64,000 bases of DNA. It comes from Treponema sp. Lineage in GTDB: Bacteria; Spirochaetota; Spirochaetia; Treponematales; Treponemataceae. The position numbers and the translations under genes are program-made. The DNA is taken from assembly GCA_024400915.1 (NCBI GenBank), contig JAKSLX010000017.1, positions 1 through 64,000 of the forward strand. The letters run 5' to 3'. The notes below the pieces were generated by a model, which was given only the letters and a program-made list of their open reading frames with translations, ran no database searches and had not been told where the DNA came from. Shown in pieces: positions 34,507 through 42,743 of the stretch (its first letter is position 1; each line of letters begins with the position of its first letter).

Positions 34507-36153
34507 TTATTTGCTTGCACCAGGAAATGGTTTTTTTTCAAACTCTTTGTTTCCGTGTGTGTAGCTTGGGAGAACCTTTGGAGATGTTACGTCTCCTGTG
34601 ATTCCAGCTGCTGCTCTTTCCTTTTCGAAAGCTGCAACGTGGTCAAGGTTCATCTTGCTTGTGTCAGAGAGGCTGATGTTCTTGAACATCTTTCCTGCTT
34701 CGATACCAGCTTCACGACCGAATACAACAACGTCGAGGAGTGAGTTACCCATCAAGCGGTTTGTTCCGTGAACACCACCAGATGCTTCACCTGCAACGAG
34801 AAGGTTTGCAACATTTGTGTGGCATGTCTTGTCGATTTCAACACCACCATTCTGGTAGTGGAGTGTTGGGTAAACAAGGATTGGTTCCTTGCGGATATCG
34901 ATTCCGTACTTGATGAACATGTTGTACATTGCAGGAATTGACTTGAGGATTGTTCCTTCTCCGTGGATCATTTCGATCATTGGAGTGTCGAGCCATACAG
35001 CAGGCTGAACATCATTTTCTACACCGCGGCCATTGCGTACTTCCTTGATGATACCAGAAGCGTTGACGTCACGAGTTTCAAGAGGGTGGATGTAAACTTC
35101 ACCGTCCTTGTTGATGAGCTTTGCACCGAGTGAGCGAACCTTTTCTGTTACGAGCTTACCGAGGATCTGTGTTGGGTATGCAGCACCTGTTGGGTGGTAC
35201 TGGAGTGAATCCTGATAAAGGAGCTTTGCACCTGCGCGGTATGCCATAACGAGACCGTCAGCTGTTGCACCGTAGTGGTTTGATGTTGGGAATCCCTGGT
35301 AGTGCATGCGTCCAGCTCCACCAGTTGCGATAACTACAACCTTTGCCTTTGCGATGCGAACTTCACCTGTTTCAACGTTTTCAAGAACTGCACCACAAAC
35401 TTCACCCTTGTCATTCTTGATGAGTTCAACTGCAGCTGTAAAGTCTACAACTGTAATCTGGTCTGGGCGGTTAAAAACTTCGTCGCGGAGTGTGCGCATG
35501 ATTTCAGCACCAGAGTAGTCCTTACATGCGTGCATACGCTTGCGGCTTGTTCCGCCACCATGTGTTGTAACCATTGTACCGTCAGCTTCCTTGTCGAATT
35601 CAACACCAAGGTCGTTGAGCCACTTGATTACAGATGGAGCCTTGTTTGTAAGTGTGTATACGAGTTCTGGCTTTCCGTCAAAGTGTCCGCCACCAAAACA
35701 GTCAAGGTAGTGCTGTGCTGGGCTATCGTTAGGTTTATCAGCAGCCTGGATACCACCTTCTGCCATCATTGTGTTTGCGTCACCTACGCGGAGTTTTGTT
35801 GCGAGGAGAACCTTTGCTCCTGCTTCAGATGCCATGATAGCAGCTGATGTACCAGCTCCACCACCACCGATTACGAGAACGTCTGTCTCATAGTCTACGT
35901 GTGTAAGGTCAATGTGCTCTGGAGCAATGCGTGGCTTTGCCTGGAGCATTTCTGTAAGCTGAATTGGAGCCTTCTGTCCCTTGTTAGGACCAATCTTGAG
36001 CTCTGAGAATTCGCTTGCAATGCGGTCTGGATGGTATTCCTTGAGGATCTGATCCTTTTCATCTGCTGTAAGGCGAGCATGTTCAAACTTAAGGTTTTCT
36101 TCGCGCTTTTCTGCAACAATCTTTGCTGCTTCGTCTAAGTAATTTCCGTACAT
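34507..36153 (-). CDS. frdA: Soluble fumarate reductase flavoprotein
   Basis: A 548-residue FAD protein of the FrdA/SdhA/TfrA/NadB superfamily that reduces fumarate to succinate. After an N-terminal extension of about 85 residues comes the dinucleotide fold (DVLVIGGGGAGTSAAIMASE), then MMAEGGIQAA, SNHYGATADGLVMAYRAGA, LQYHPTGAA with its active-site His, ETRDVNASGI with the catalytic Arg, and HGTNRLMGNSLLD. Where FrdA/SdhA carry the His that binds FAD covalently (S-H-T-V-A-A-E-G-G) this protein has A-N-T-M-M-A-E-G-G, so FAD is probably non-covalent. No signal peptide or membrane anchor is present. It is the last gene of the operon. Confidence 0.88.
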   Translation of the reverse strand: MYGNYLDEAAKIVAEKREENLKFEHARLTADEKDQILKEYHPDRIASEFSELKIGPNKGQKAPIQLTEMLQAKPRIAPEHIDLTHVDYETDVLVIGGGGAGTSAAIMASEAGAKVLLATKLRVGDANTMMAEGGIQAADKPNDSPAQHYLDCFGGGHFDGKPELVYTLTNKAPSVIKWLNDLGVEFDKEADGTMVTTHGGGTSRKRMHACKDYSGAEIMRTLRDEVFNRPDQITVVDFTAAVELIKNDKGEVCGAVLENVETGEVRIAKAKVVVIATGGAGRMHYQGFPTSNHYGATADGLVMAYRAGAKLLYQDSLQYHPTGAAYPTQILGKLVTEKVRSLGAKLINKDGEVYIHPLETRDVNASGIIKEVRNGRGVENDVQPAVWLDTPMIEMIHGEGTILKSIPAMYNMFIKYGIDIRKEPILVYPTLHYQNGGVEIDKTCHTNVANLLVAGEASGGVHGTNRLMGNSLLDVVVFGREAGIEAGKMFKNISLSDTSKMNLDHVAAFEKERAAAGITGDVTSPKVLPSYTHGNKEFEKKPFPGASK

Positions 36154-36242
36154 GTAATATTACCTCTTAATATTAAGGTTTTCTGAGAAGCGACAGGAGG
36201 TCGCGTCGTCAGTTTGTCATAACAACCTGCAATTCTGTGACA
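36154..36242. repeat. REP-like hairpin between frdB and frdA
   Basis: The gap holds GCGAC-AGGAG-GTCGC (36190-36204), followed by CGTCGTCAGTTTGTCA. Its core GACAGGAGGTC also occurs in the tRNA-Glu element at 27809-27819 with different but still paired flanks. A near copy lies between flxA and frdB. Confidence 0.65.
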
Positions 36243-36923
36243 CTATTTCTCGATGTCGCGGTTATTGTACAATTCCTTCATCTTGTCGATGGAGTTGTTC
36301 ATCATTTCCTGGATTGCTGCTTCGCACTTTCCTTCGTCGATTTCAGCAACACGGTCAATGAGGTGCTGAGTCTGTGGCTGGAGGTACTTACCGTTGATAC
36401 GGCGTGCAAGTTCTGCTACCTGTGGGTGGCTGATTCCTGCTGGACAGCGGCTTGAACAGCATCCGCACATTACACAGTCGAATGAAAGGTCTGCTGCCTT
36501 TGCAAAGTCTCCGCGCTGAGCGTATGCGATGTATTGCATTGTGTTGAGGCTCTGTGGACATGCACGAGTACAAGCGTTGCAACCAACACATGAGTAGATC
36601 TCTGGGTAGAGCTGCATCATGATTGACTGTTCAGGCTTTACTGTGTTGATGTCGTAAACCTGCTTTACGAGAGGGAAGAATGGGAGGGTTGCAATGTACA
36701 TGTCATTTTCAACCTTCTTTGAACATGCGAGACATGTCTGAAGCTGGTTTGTTCCCTTGATGCGGTAGATTGTTGCACATGCACCACAGAAACCGTTGCG
36801 GCAACCGCAACCGCGCTTAAGCTGGTAACCTGCGTATTCCATAGCGTTCATGATTGTAAGTTCTGCAGGAACGCTGTATTTCTTGCCAAAAATATAGATT
36901 GTGGCCATTTCCTTTTCTGCCAT
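36243..36923 (-). CDS. frdB: Fumarate reductase iron-sulfur subunit
   Basis: A 226-residue iron-sulfur protein. The N-terminal plant-type ferredoxin fold holds a 2Fe-2S site (RGCGCRNGFCGACATIY and QTCLACSKK). The C-terminal half carries cysteine motifs for two further clusters (YSCVGCNACTRACPQSL and FDCVMCGCCSSRCPAG). This matches FrdB/TfrB in layout, but it lacks the C-terminal HdrB-like CCG domains of thiol:fumarate reductase TfrB; the operon supplies HdrB separately. There is no membrane subunit, so electrons must come from soluble partners, most simply the Hdr/Flx proteins encoded upstream. TAGGAG precedes the ATG. Confidence 0.85.
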   Translation of the reverse strand: MAEKEMATIYIFGKKYSVPAELTIMNAMEYAGYQLKRGCGCRNGFCGACATIYRIKGTNQLQTCLACSKKVENDMYIATLPFFPLVKQVYDINTVKPEQSIMMQLYPEIYSCVGCNACTRACPQSLNTMQYIAYAQRGDFAKAADLSFDCVMCGCCSSRCPAGISHPQVAELARRINGKYLQPQTQHLIDRVAEIDEGKCEAAIQEMMNNSIDKMKELYNNRDIEK

Positions 36924-37045
36924 ATTTTTCTCCTATAGCTTTAGAGCGCCAGGACGGCGCGTCATCTGTTTAGCTAATGATGCCCGCGAGTTTTTCATTT
37001 GAAAAACTCGCAGAACGAAATCGCCACGGATGGCGATTTCGTGAC
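36924..37045. repeat. Three stacked hairpins between flxA and frdB
   Basis: This 122-base gap inside the operon holds GCGCC-AGGAC-GGCGC (36946-36960), CGAGTTTTTC-ATTT-GAAAAACTCG (36987-37010) and CGAAATCGCC-ACGGAT-GGCGATTTCG (37016-37041). The first resembles the hairpin before frdA (GCGNCAGGANGNCGCGTC); the second shares GCCCGCGAGTTT with the element after frdA. They are not followed by T runs, so they look like processing or stability elements rather than terminators. Confidence 0.7.
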
Positions 37046-37876
37046 TTAATATTCTGGTGGTAATTCACCCAACTGATCAAAGCTGAATACCGGACCGTCT
37101 TTGCAGACGAACTTGTCACCGATGTTACAGCGACCGCACTTTCCGATACCGCACTTCATTCTCATTTCCATTGTTGTGAAAATCTGTTCATCCTTGAAAC
37201 CAAGGTCCTTCAAGATCTTCAGCGACATGTGGATGAGGATTGGAGGTCCACACATGATTACTGTCATGCCTGCATCAGGCTTGAGTTCAGTAATGAATGG
37301 AGGAACGAATCCTACGTGTCCATCCCAGCCTTCTTCTGCACGGTCGATTGTGATGTCGATAGAGCAGTTTGGCTGCTTCATCCATGAGTTCTGCATTTCA
37401 TCAAGGCGAACAAGGTCAGCCTTAGAACGAGCACCATAGATGACCTGGATCTTTCCGTAGTTTTCGCGGTTGTCCATCATGTAGTTTACTACAGAGTGAA
37501 CTGGAGCAATACCGATACCACCAGCGATAACGAGGATGTCCTTTCCTTTGAGTGCACCTTCTACAGGGAAGCCGTTTCCAACTGGTCCGCGAAGACAGAT
37601 CTGCTGGCCAACTTCAGCCTTATGGAGCCATTCAGTAACACAACCACATCTCTTGATAGAGAATTCCATTGCATCCTGCATTGTTGGAGATGAAGTGATG
37701 GAAATCATTGATTCACCGACACCTGGAACGATGAGCATTGCGCACTGTCCAGGGATGTGTTCAAAGAGTTTCTTTCCGTCAAGACCAACTACACGGAATG
37801 TCTTAACATCAGGAGTTTCCTGCTTAATGTCAATAATTTTTCCTACGTAAGGAATAAATGATTCATTTTTTTCCAT
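37046..37876 (-). CDS. flxA: FlxA-like FAD/NAD(P)H oxidoreductase
   Basis: A protein of about 276 residues of the ferredoxin-NADP reductase family (FlxA, sulfhydrogenase gamma, AsrB, PyrK-like). A flavin-binding barrel (FEHIPGQCAMLIVPGVGESMISITSSP) precedes the NAD(P)H domain (ILVIAGGIGIAPVHSVVNYMM, IQVIYGARS, MTVIMCGPPILI). The C-terminal CGIGKCGRCNIGDKFVC binds a 2Fe-2S cluster. It would be the NADH entry point of the complex. The frame extends to 37900, but AAGGAG lies 6 bases before the ATG at 37876, which also avoids overlap with flxB. Confidence 0.88.
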   Translation of the reverse strand: MEKNESFIPYVGKIIDIKQETPDVKTFRVVGLDGKKLFEHIPGQCAMLIVPGVGESMISITSSPTMQDAMEFSIKRCGCVTEWLHKAEVGQQICLRGPVGNGFPVEGALKGKDILVIAGGIGIAPVHSVVNYMMDNRENYGKIQVIYGARSKADLVRLDEMQNSWMKQPNCSIDITIDRAEEGWDGHVGFVPPFITELKPDAGMTVIMCGPPILIHMSLKILKDLGFKDEQIFTTMEMRMKCGIGKCGRCNIGDKFVCKDGPVFSFDQLGELPPEY

Positions 37877-37889
37877 TCTTTTCTCCTTA

Positions 37890-38936
37890 CTAGATATCAT
37901 CAGATTCAGAAATTGCTTTGAGAACCTTTACTGCGTTCATGTTTACAGGGCAGCTTTCAAGACAGCGTCCGCAACCTACACAAGCAAACATTCCTTCGTG
38001 TGCCATTGGGTAGTAGACGAGCTTGTGCATGAAGCGCTGGCGTGAACGTTCCTTCTGTGTGTGACGAGGATTTTCTGCAGCCATCTGTGTAAAGTCGTTG
38101 AACATGCAGGAATCCCAACAGCGGATCTGACGGATGCCGTTGTTTGTCTTGAAGTCCCTGACGTCGAAACACATACATGTTGGACAAACATAAGTACAAG
38201 TTCCGCAACCAACACAGGCTTCTGAAACCTTTGCCCAAACCTTAGAGTTGAAAATCTTCATCATCTGTTCAGGTTTTACGTCTCCAACCTTTGAAAGGTC
38301 AAGGTGAGCAAACGGAAGTTTTTCAATCTTTGCAGCAATGTCCTTCTTTGTGCTTTCCACTGCGGAATCAGCAGCATCTGCAAGAACAGACTTTGCATTT
38401 TCTACGAAAGCCTTTCCCTTTTCTGTGTTTGCCTGGAAGAAGTACTTGTCATCGGCAAGCCAGCAGCTTACGTCTCCAGCTGGAGAGGCAAGGGAAGCGT
38501 CAATCTTGTATGAAGAACAGAAGCAGTTCTTTGCAGGTTCGTTACATGCAAGAACGATTACTGTTCCGTGGTCGCGGCGGTTCTTATAGTATGAATCAAC
38601 AGGATTCATGTTGAGGTAAACGCCGTCGATGCATTCAAAGCCCTTTGCGTCACAAGCCCTTACACCGAAGACTACGAAGTCCTCAAGGTCTTTTCTTGGG
38701 TCTTCAACCTTAACTTCCTGACCGTTCATCTGGTAAGAAACCATGTGTTCTGTCTTTGGGAAGAAGAAGTCCTTTGCAGAACGAACAGTCTTGAGTGCTG
38801 AAGAAAGCTTTGTGCCTTTTTCCCATTTCTGGAAATCGGCAGTTCCTGCCTTGTTGTCAACTGGCAGATACAAAGGCTGCTTTGAACCGATGAGTTCAAA
38901 TAATGAATCAATCTTATCTTTAGAAATAGAAAGCAT
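37890..38936 (-). CDS. flxB: FlxB-like 4Fe-4S protein (AsrA-like)
   Basis: A 348-residue electron-transfer protein of the AsrA/sulfhydrogenase-beta type. The N-terminal domain contains VVFGVRACDAKGFECIDGVYL and VLACNEPAKNCFCSSY. The C-terminal half has two ferredoxin-like motifs, ACVGCGTCTYVCPTCMCFDV and ACVGCGRCLESCPVNMNAV. In sulfate reducers FlxB accompanies FlxA and passes electrons from NADH toward HdrA. Start and upstream stop overlap as TAATG with flxC. There are no membrane helices. Confidence 0.85.
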   Translation of the reverse strand: MLSISKDKIDSLFELIGSKQPLYLPVDNKAGTADFQKWEKGTKLSSALKTVRSAKDFFFPKTEHMVSYQMNGQEVKVEDPRKDLEDFVVFGVRACDAKGFECIDGVYLNMNPVDSYYKNRRDHGTVIVLACNEPAKNCFCSSYKIDASLASPAGDVSCWLADDKYFFQANTEKGKAFVENAKSVLADAADSAVESTKKDIAAKIEKLPFAHLDLSKVGDVKPEQMMKIFNSKVWAKVSEACVGCGTCTYVCPTCMCFDVRDFKTNNGIRQIRCWDSCMFNDFTQMAAENPRHTQKERSRQRFMHKLVYYPMAHEGMFACVGCGRCLESCPVNMNAVKVLKAISESDDI

Positions 38937-39898
38937 TATTCTGCACCTCCGTTATTAGATCTGTCGTAAACGATTGTTGTCTCAGGGTCATTTTCTTCAA
39001 AGCGGAGCATTGCAGGCTTAGATTCCATGTCAGCACCAGCCTGGTATGGGCCGTAGATTTCATTGATATCCTTTGCCATCTTTCCGTTCAAAAGGTGAAG
39101 AGGGATGCTCTGTGGACAAACTCTTGAACATTCTCCACAACCTGTACAGCGGCCTGTTACGTGCCATGCGCGGATGATGTGGAAGAGGTTTTCTTCGAAG
39201 CTTGTTTCTGCAACTTTCTGTGTTGTGTAGAGGGCATTGTTGTCGAATACACACTTTTCACATGTACATGCAGGACAAACGTTGCGACAGGCATTACAGC
39301 GGATACAGCGTGACATTTCACCCCGCCAGAATTCGAATCTTTCATCGTCTGTCATGGCTTCAAGCTTTGCAACCATTTCCATTGTCTTGTTTTCGCCCTG
39401 GTAAACCTGTCCTGGTTCAGCACCAATGAGCTCGTCACAAGAAACGTGTGTCTTTCCGGCACATGGTCCGCATGCGTTTCCATCGTCAAGAGTATCCTGA
39501 CATGGAACACCGATTGCGTAAACGTCATCACGAGTAATGCGGTTTTCTTTAAGAAGCTGAGTAAATGAATAAGTATCATTTGGCTTGAGGAATACAAGAA
39601 CAACTTCAGATGGGATAGGTGCATCCTGTGCATTTGGATCCCTCTGCTTTGCCATTGTATTGTTCATGCGGGTTGTACTTTTCTTTACTTCAATTTCACG
39701 AGTAATCTTTACGAGATACTTTGAAAGGTTTGCCTTGCAGTATTTGTTGAAGACAAATCCCTTGTCAAGTTCTTCTGCTGATGAGAAAACAGCTGGAGTG
39801 ATGTCTTCGTCAAAGAGACCCTTTGACCATCCGACAACCTTCTGAACTTTTCCTTCAGCAAGCAATTCCTTAGCGCGAGCGATTAGTTTTTCTTGCAT
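38936..39898 (-). CDS. flxC: FlxC-like 4Fe-4S protein
   Basis: A 320-residue iron-sulfur protein. Its first half resembles the FrhB/coenzyme-F420-type N-terminal fold (VVLVFLKPNDTYSFTQLLKE, AIGVPCQDTLDDGNACGPC) and holds extra cysteines. The second half has two 4Fe-4S motifs, RCIRCNACRNVCPACTCEKC and RCTGCGECSRVCPQSIPLHLL. The order and neighbours match FlxC. GGAGG stands 9 bases before the ATG, and the gene overlaps flxD by 16 bases. It is expected in a soluble complex with FlxA, FlxB and FlxD. Confidence 0.82.
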   Translation of the reverse strand: MQEKLIARAKELLAEGKVQKVVGWSKGLFDEDITPAVFSSAEELDKGFVFNKYCKANLSKYLVKITREIEVKKSTTRMNNTMAKQRDPNAQDAPIPSEVVLVFLKPNDTYSFTQLLKENRITRDDVYAIGVPCQDTLDDGNACGPCAGKTHVSCDELIGAEPGQVYQGENKTMEMVAKLEAMTDDERFEFWRGEMSRCIRCNACRNVCPACTCEKCVFDNNALYTTQKVAETSFEENLFHIIRAWHVTGRCTGCGECSRVCPQSIPLHLLNGKMAKDINEIYGPYQAGADMESKPAMLRFEENDPETTIVYDRSNNGGAE

Positions 39899-40326
39899 CT
39901 CAAGTCCTCCAGCTTTTTGTTTTCACCGAGAGCTGTAATCTTTGCTACGAAGTCATTCATGAGACCTGCAAAGCGTACGCCTTCAGCAGCAGAACACCAT
40001 TCTACACGAGTTCTTTCCTTTTCAATGCCAAGGAAGTTGAGCATTGAGAAGAGGAGTGTCATACGACGGCGTGCAAAATAGTTTCCTGTTGAATAGTGAC
40101 AGTCACCTGGGTGGCAGCCACACAAAATAACACCGTCAGCACCACGCTGGAATGCACGGAGAATGAACAATGGGTTCAATCGGCATGAGCATGGGATGCG
40201 GATGATCTTTACATTTGCAGGGTAGTCAAGGCGGTTGTTTCCAGCCAAGTCAGCACCTGCGTAAGAACACCAGTTGCAGCAGAATGCTACGATCTTTGGT
40301 GTCCAGTTCTTGTTTGTTTCACTCAT
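39883..40326 (-). CDS. flxD: FlxD (MvhD-like 2Fe-2S protein)
   Basis: A 147-residue MvhD-type protein that joins an electron-input module to HdrA. The family motifs are complete: AFCCNWCSYAGADLAGNNRL, RIPCSCRLNPLFILRAFQRG and ILCGCHPGDCHYSTGNYFA. These cysteines bind a 2Fe-2S cluster. In methanogens and sulfate reducers this subunit connects MvhAG or FlxABC to HdrA, so its presence argues that the Flx and Hdr proteins here form one complex. It overlaps hdrA as ATGA. Confidence 0.92.
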   Translation of the reverse strand: MSETNKNWTPKIVAFCCNWCSYAGADLAGNNRLDYPANVKIIRIPCSCRLNPLFILRAFQRGADGVILCGCHPGDCHYSTGNYFARRRMTLLFSMLNFLGIEKERTRVEWCSAAEGVRFAGLMNDFVAKITALGENKKLEDLRCKKN

Positions 40327-42332
40327 AGTACTGCATCAACCTCTGCCAAAATCTGGCTGTTAGAGAATCCGTGCAAGTCCATAGCACCTGAAGGACAGGC
40401 AACTGTACATGCACCACAACCCTGACACATTGCTGTATTAACCTGAGAAACGTGTCTTGTAATTGTTGTTCTGTTTGGTCCGCGGAAATCCTTATCAACA
40501 TAAGAGATTGCACCGTAAGGACAAACATTAACACACTGTCCACATCCGTTACAAAGGTTTTCGTTTGGATGAGCAGTACATGGGTTTGTCTTAAGGCTGT
40601 CCTTAACCAACAGACAGATTGCTTTTGCAGCAGCACCAGAAGACTGGGCTACAGTTTCAGGAATATCCTTTGGACCCTGGCAGCAACCTGCAAGGAAGAT
40701 ACCTGCTGTAGGAGATTCTACTGGGCGGAGCTTTGCGTGTGCTTCAAGGAAGAAGTCGTTGTTGTCCATTGAAGTTGTAAGCATTGTTGCAAGTGGACGT
40801 GCTGACTTGTCAGCTTCGATAGATGCAGCAAGAACAACCATGTCAGCCTTGATGTGAACCTGCTTGTTCAAGATAAGGTCTGAACCCTGGACGTCAAGAG
40901 TTCCGTCTGAAAGCGGTGTAACTTTTCCTACCTGGCCCTTGATGTAGTGAACGCCATACTGTTCAACTGCACGGCGGTAGAATTCATCAAAGAGCTTACC
41001 TGGAGTACGAACGTCGATGTAGAATACCCAAACGTTTGTGTCAGGATAGTGGTCGCGTGTAAGGATTGCGTGCTTAGCTGTGTACATACAGCAGATCTTT
41101 GAACAGTATTCATGACCCTTTGATGCATCAGCGGCACAGCGTGATCCTACACACTGAACGAATACGATGTTCTTTGGTTCCTTACCGTCTGATGGGCGCT
41201 TAAGGTGACCGCTTGTTGGACCAGATGCGTTGCAGAGACGTTCGAATTCAAGTGATGAAACAACGTCAGGGCTCTGGCTGTATGCGTATTCGTCGAATTT
41301 TGTAAGTTCGATTGGATTGTAACCGGTTGCTACGATGATTGTACCGTACTTTTCTGTGATTACTTCATCCTGCATGTTGAAGTCGATTGCTCCGACACCA
41401 CATGCCTTCTGGCAGAATCCACAAGCTTCCTTGCCGTTCTTTGCAGCCTTCTGGTGCAGACAGTAGTTTGCATCGATTGTTGCTACCTTTGGAACAGCCT
41501 GTGCGAAAGGAATGTAGATTGCCTTCTTGTTGTCAAGGTTAAGGTTGAAATCGTTTGGAACCTTCTTATTTGGACAGGCTTCGATACATGCACCACAACC
41601 TGTACACTTTGTCTCGTCAACATAGCGTGCATGGCGCTTGATGTCGATAGTGAAGTTTCCGATGTATCCCTTTACGCCGACAACTTCCGAGTAAGAAAGA
41701 ATTCTGATGTTAGGATTCTGGCTTACTTCAGTCATCTTTGGAGTAACGATACAAGAAGCACAGTCAAGAGTAGGGAATGTCTTGTCGAGCATTGCCATCT
41801 TTCCGCCGACTGTAACTTTCTTTTCAACGATGTCTACAGGGAAGCCTGCATCTGCGATGTCGAGGGCAGCTGTAATACCTGCAATACCGCCACCGATAAC
41901 CAGGGCTCTCTTTGTAACAGGAGTTTCACCTTCTGTAAGAGGAGTATTGAGGACTGTCTTTGCAACAGCAGCCTTTGCAAGAGCAATAGCCTTTTCTGTA
42001 TTTTCTTCAATATTCTTGCCAACCCATGAAGTCTGTTCACGGATGTTGGCGATTTCTACTTTGAACTGATTGAGGCCTGCACGTGCTGCACAAGAACGGA
42101 ATGTCTTTTCGTGCATACGTGGAGAACATGAACAAAGAACAACGCCTGTAAGCTTGTCTTCCTTGATATGGTCTTCAATCATCTTCTGTCCGGCAGAAGA
42201 ACACATGTATGTGTAGTTGGTTGAGAAAACAACCTCCGGCATCTTGCCGACTTCTTCTGCGACCTTTGCTACGTCAACTGTACCTGCAATGTTAGTACCA
42301 CAGTGACATACAAAAACACCAATTCTTTCCAT
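40323..42332 (-). CDS. hdrA: Heterodisulfide reductase subunit A
   Basis: A 669-residue HdrA, the FAD subunit that in methanogens and sulfate reducers carries out flavin-based electron bifurcation. The N-terminal part has IGVFVCHCGTNIAG and VLCSCSPRMHEKTFR. The flavin domain begins with LVIGGGIAGITAALDIADAG, followed by MLDKTFPTLDCASCIVTPKM. An inserted ferredoxin motif is KCTGCGACIEACPNKKV, and two more clusters sit at the C-terminus (LCNGCGQCVNVCPYGAI, MCQGCGACTVACPSGAM). This is the full single-HdrA layout. It lies between hdrC and flxD. Confidence 0.95.
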   Translation of the reverse strand: MERIGVFVCHCGTNIAGTVDVAKVAEEVGKMPEVVFSTNYTYMCSSAGQKMIEDHIKEDKLTGVVLCSCSPRMHEKTFRSCAARAGLNQFKVEIANIREQTSWVGKNIEENTEKAIALAKAAVAKTVLNTPLTEGETPVTKRALVIGGGIAGITAALDIADAGFPVDIVEKKVTVGGKMAMLDKTFPTLDCASCIVTPKMTEVSQNPNIRILSYSEVVGVKGYIGNFTIDIKRHARYVDETKCTGCGACIEACPNKKVPNDFNLNLDNKKAIYIPFAQAVPKVATIDANYCLHQKAAKNGKEACGFCQKACGVGAIDFNMQDEVITEKYGTIIVATGYNPIELTKFDEYAYSQSPDVVSSLEFERLCNASGPTSGHLKRPSDGKEPKNIVFVQCVGSRCAADASKGHEYCSKICCMYTAKHAILTRDHYPDTNVWVFYIDVRTPGKLFDEFYRRAVEQYGVHYIKGQVGKVTPLSDGTLDVQGSDLILNKQVHIKADMVVLAASIEADKSARPLATMLTTSMDNNDFFLEAHAKLRPVESPTAGIFLAGCCQGPKDIPETVAQSSGAAAKAICLLVKDSLKTNPCTAHPNENLCNGCGQCVNVCPYGAISYVDKDFRGPNRTTITRHVSQVNTAMCQGCGACTVACPSGAMDLHGFSNSQILAEVDAVL

Positions 42333-42347
42333 ATTTCTACTGTGCTC

Positions 42348-42743
42348 CTATTTGCGGTACTTTCTGAATGCACTCATCAAAAGCTGCTGTGGTGTATCTT
42401 CATCAAGCTTTTCAGGAACCTGAGAAGGATCAAGATGGAGTGGGCCACGTTCGCGTTCAACAACTGTGCGTACTGCATCGACAAGTTTTGCTGGTTCTAC
42501 CTGGCGTGGGCAGCGTTCGAGACAAGCAAAACAAGACAAACATGCATAGATTGACTTGCTCTTGAGCAATGGTTCGATTTCACCGTTTTCTACCATCTGA
42601 ACAAACTGATGTGGATGGTATTCCATTGCGTCGTAGTTAGGGCAAGTTCCAGAACATTTTCCGCAAACCATGCATTTCTTAGGGTTGACACCGCTAGTTT
42701 CAAGAATTCTGTCTTTGTAACTCTGGATTTCTGCTTCGAGCAT
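42348..42743 (-). CDS. hdrC: Heterodisulfide reductase subunit C
   Basis: A 131-residue HdrC with two 4Fe-4S motifs, KCMVCGKCSGTCPNYDAM and ACLSCFACLERCPRQVEPAKL. It passes electrons from HdrA to HdrB. The length is short but usual for soluble HdrC. It overlaps hdrB as TAATG, a sign of coupled translation and fixed stoichiometry. Confidence 0.94.
   Translation of the reverse strand: MLEAEIQSYKDRILETSGVNPKKCMVCGKCSGTCPNYDAMEYHPHQFVQMVENGEIEPLLKSKSIYACLSCFACLERCPRQVEPAKLVDAVRTVVERERGPLHLDPSQVPEKLDEDTPQQLLMSAFRKYRK

Noticed and set aside
35302..35847. A long plus-strand open frame opposite frdA (and similar ones opposite the TPR gene at 11176-11988, the Mrr-like TPR gene at 6325-6918 and hdrA at 41454-42029)
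   Set aside because: They are mirror frames of strongly coding genes, are Cys/Ser/Phe-rich in the way antisense of Lys/Ala codons produces, and have no ribosome site or family motifs.
36946..37041. Internal terminators splitting the frd genes from the flx genes
   Set aside because: The hairpins lack T runs on the coding (minus) strand, and frdB follows with a normal ribosome site, so read-through is more likely.
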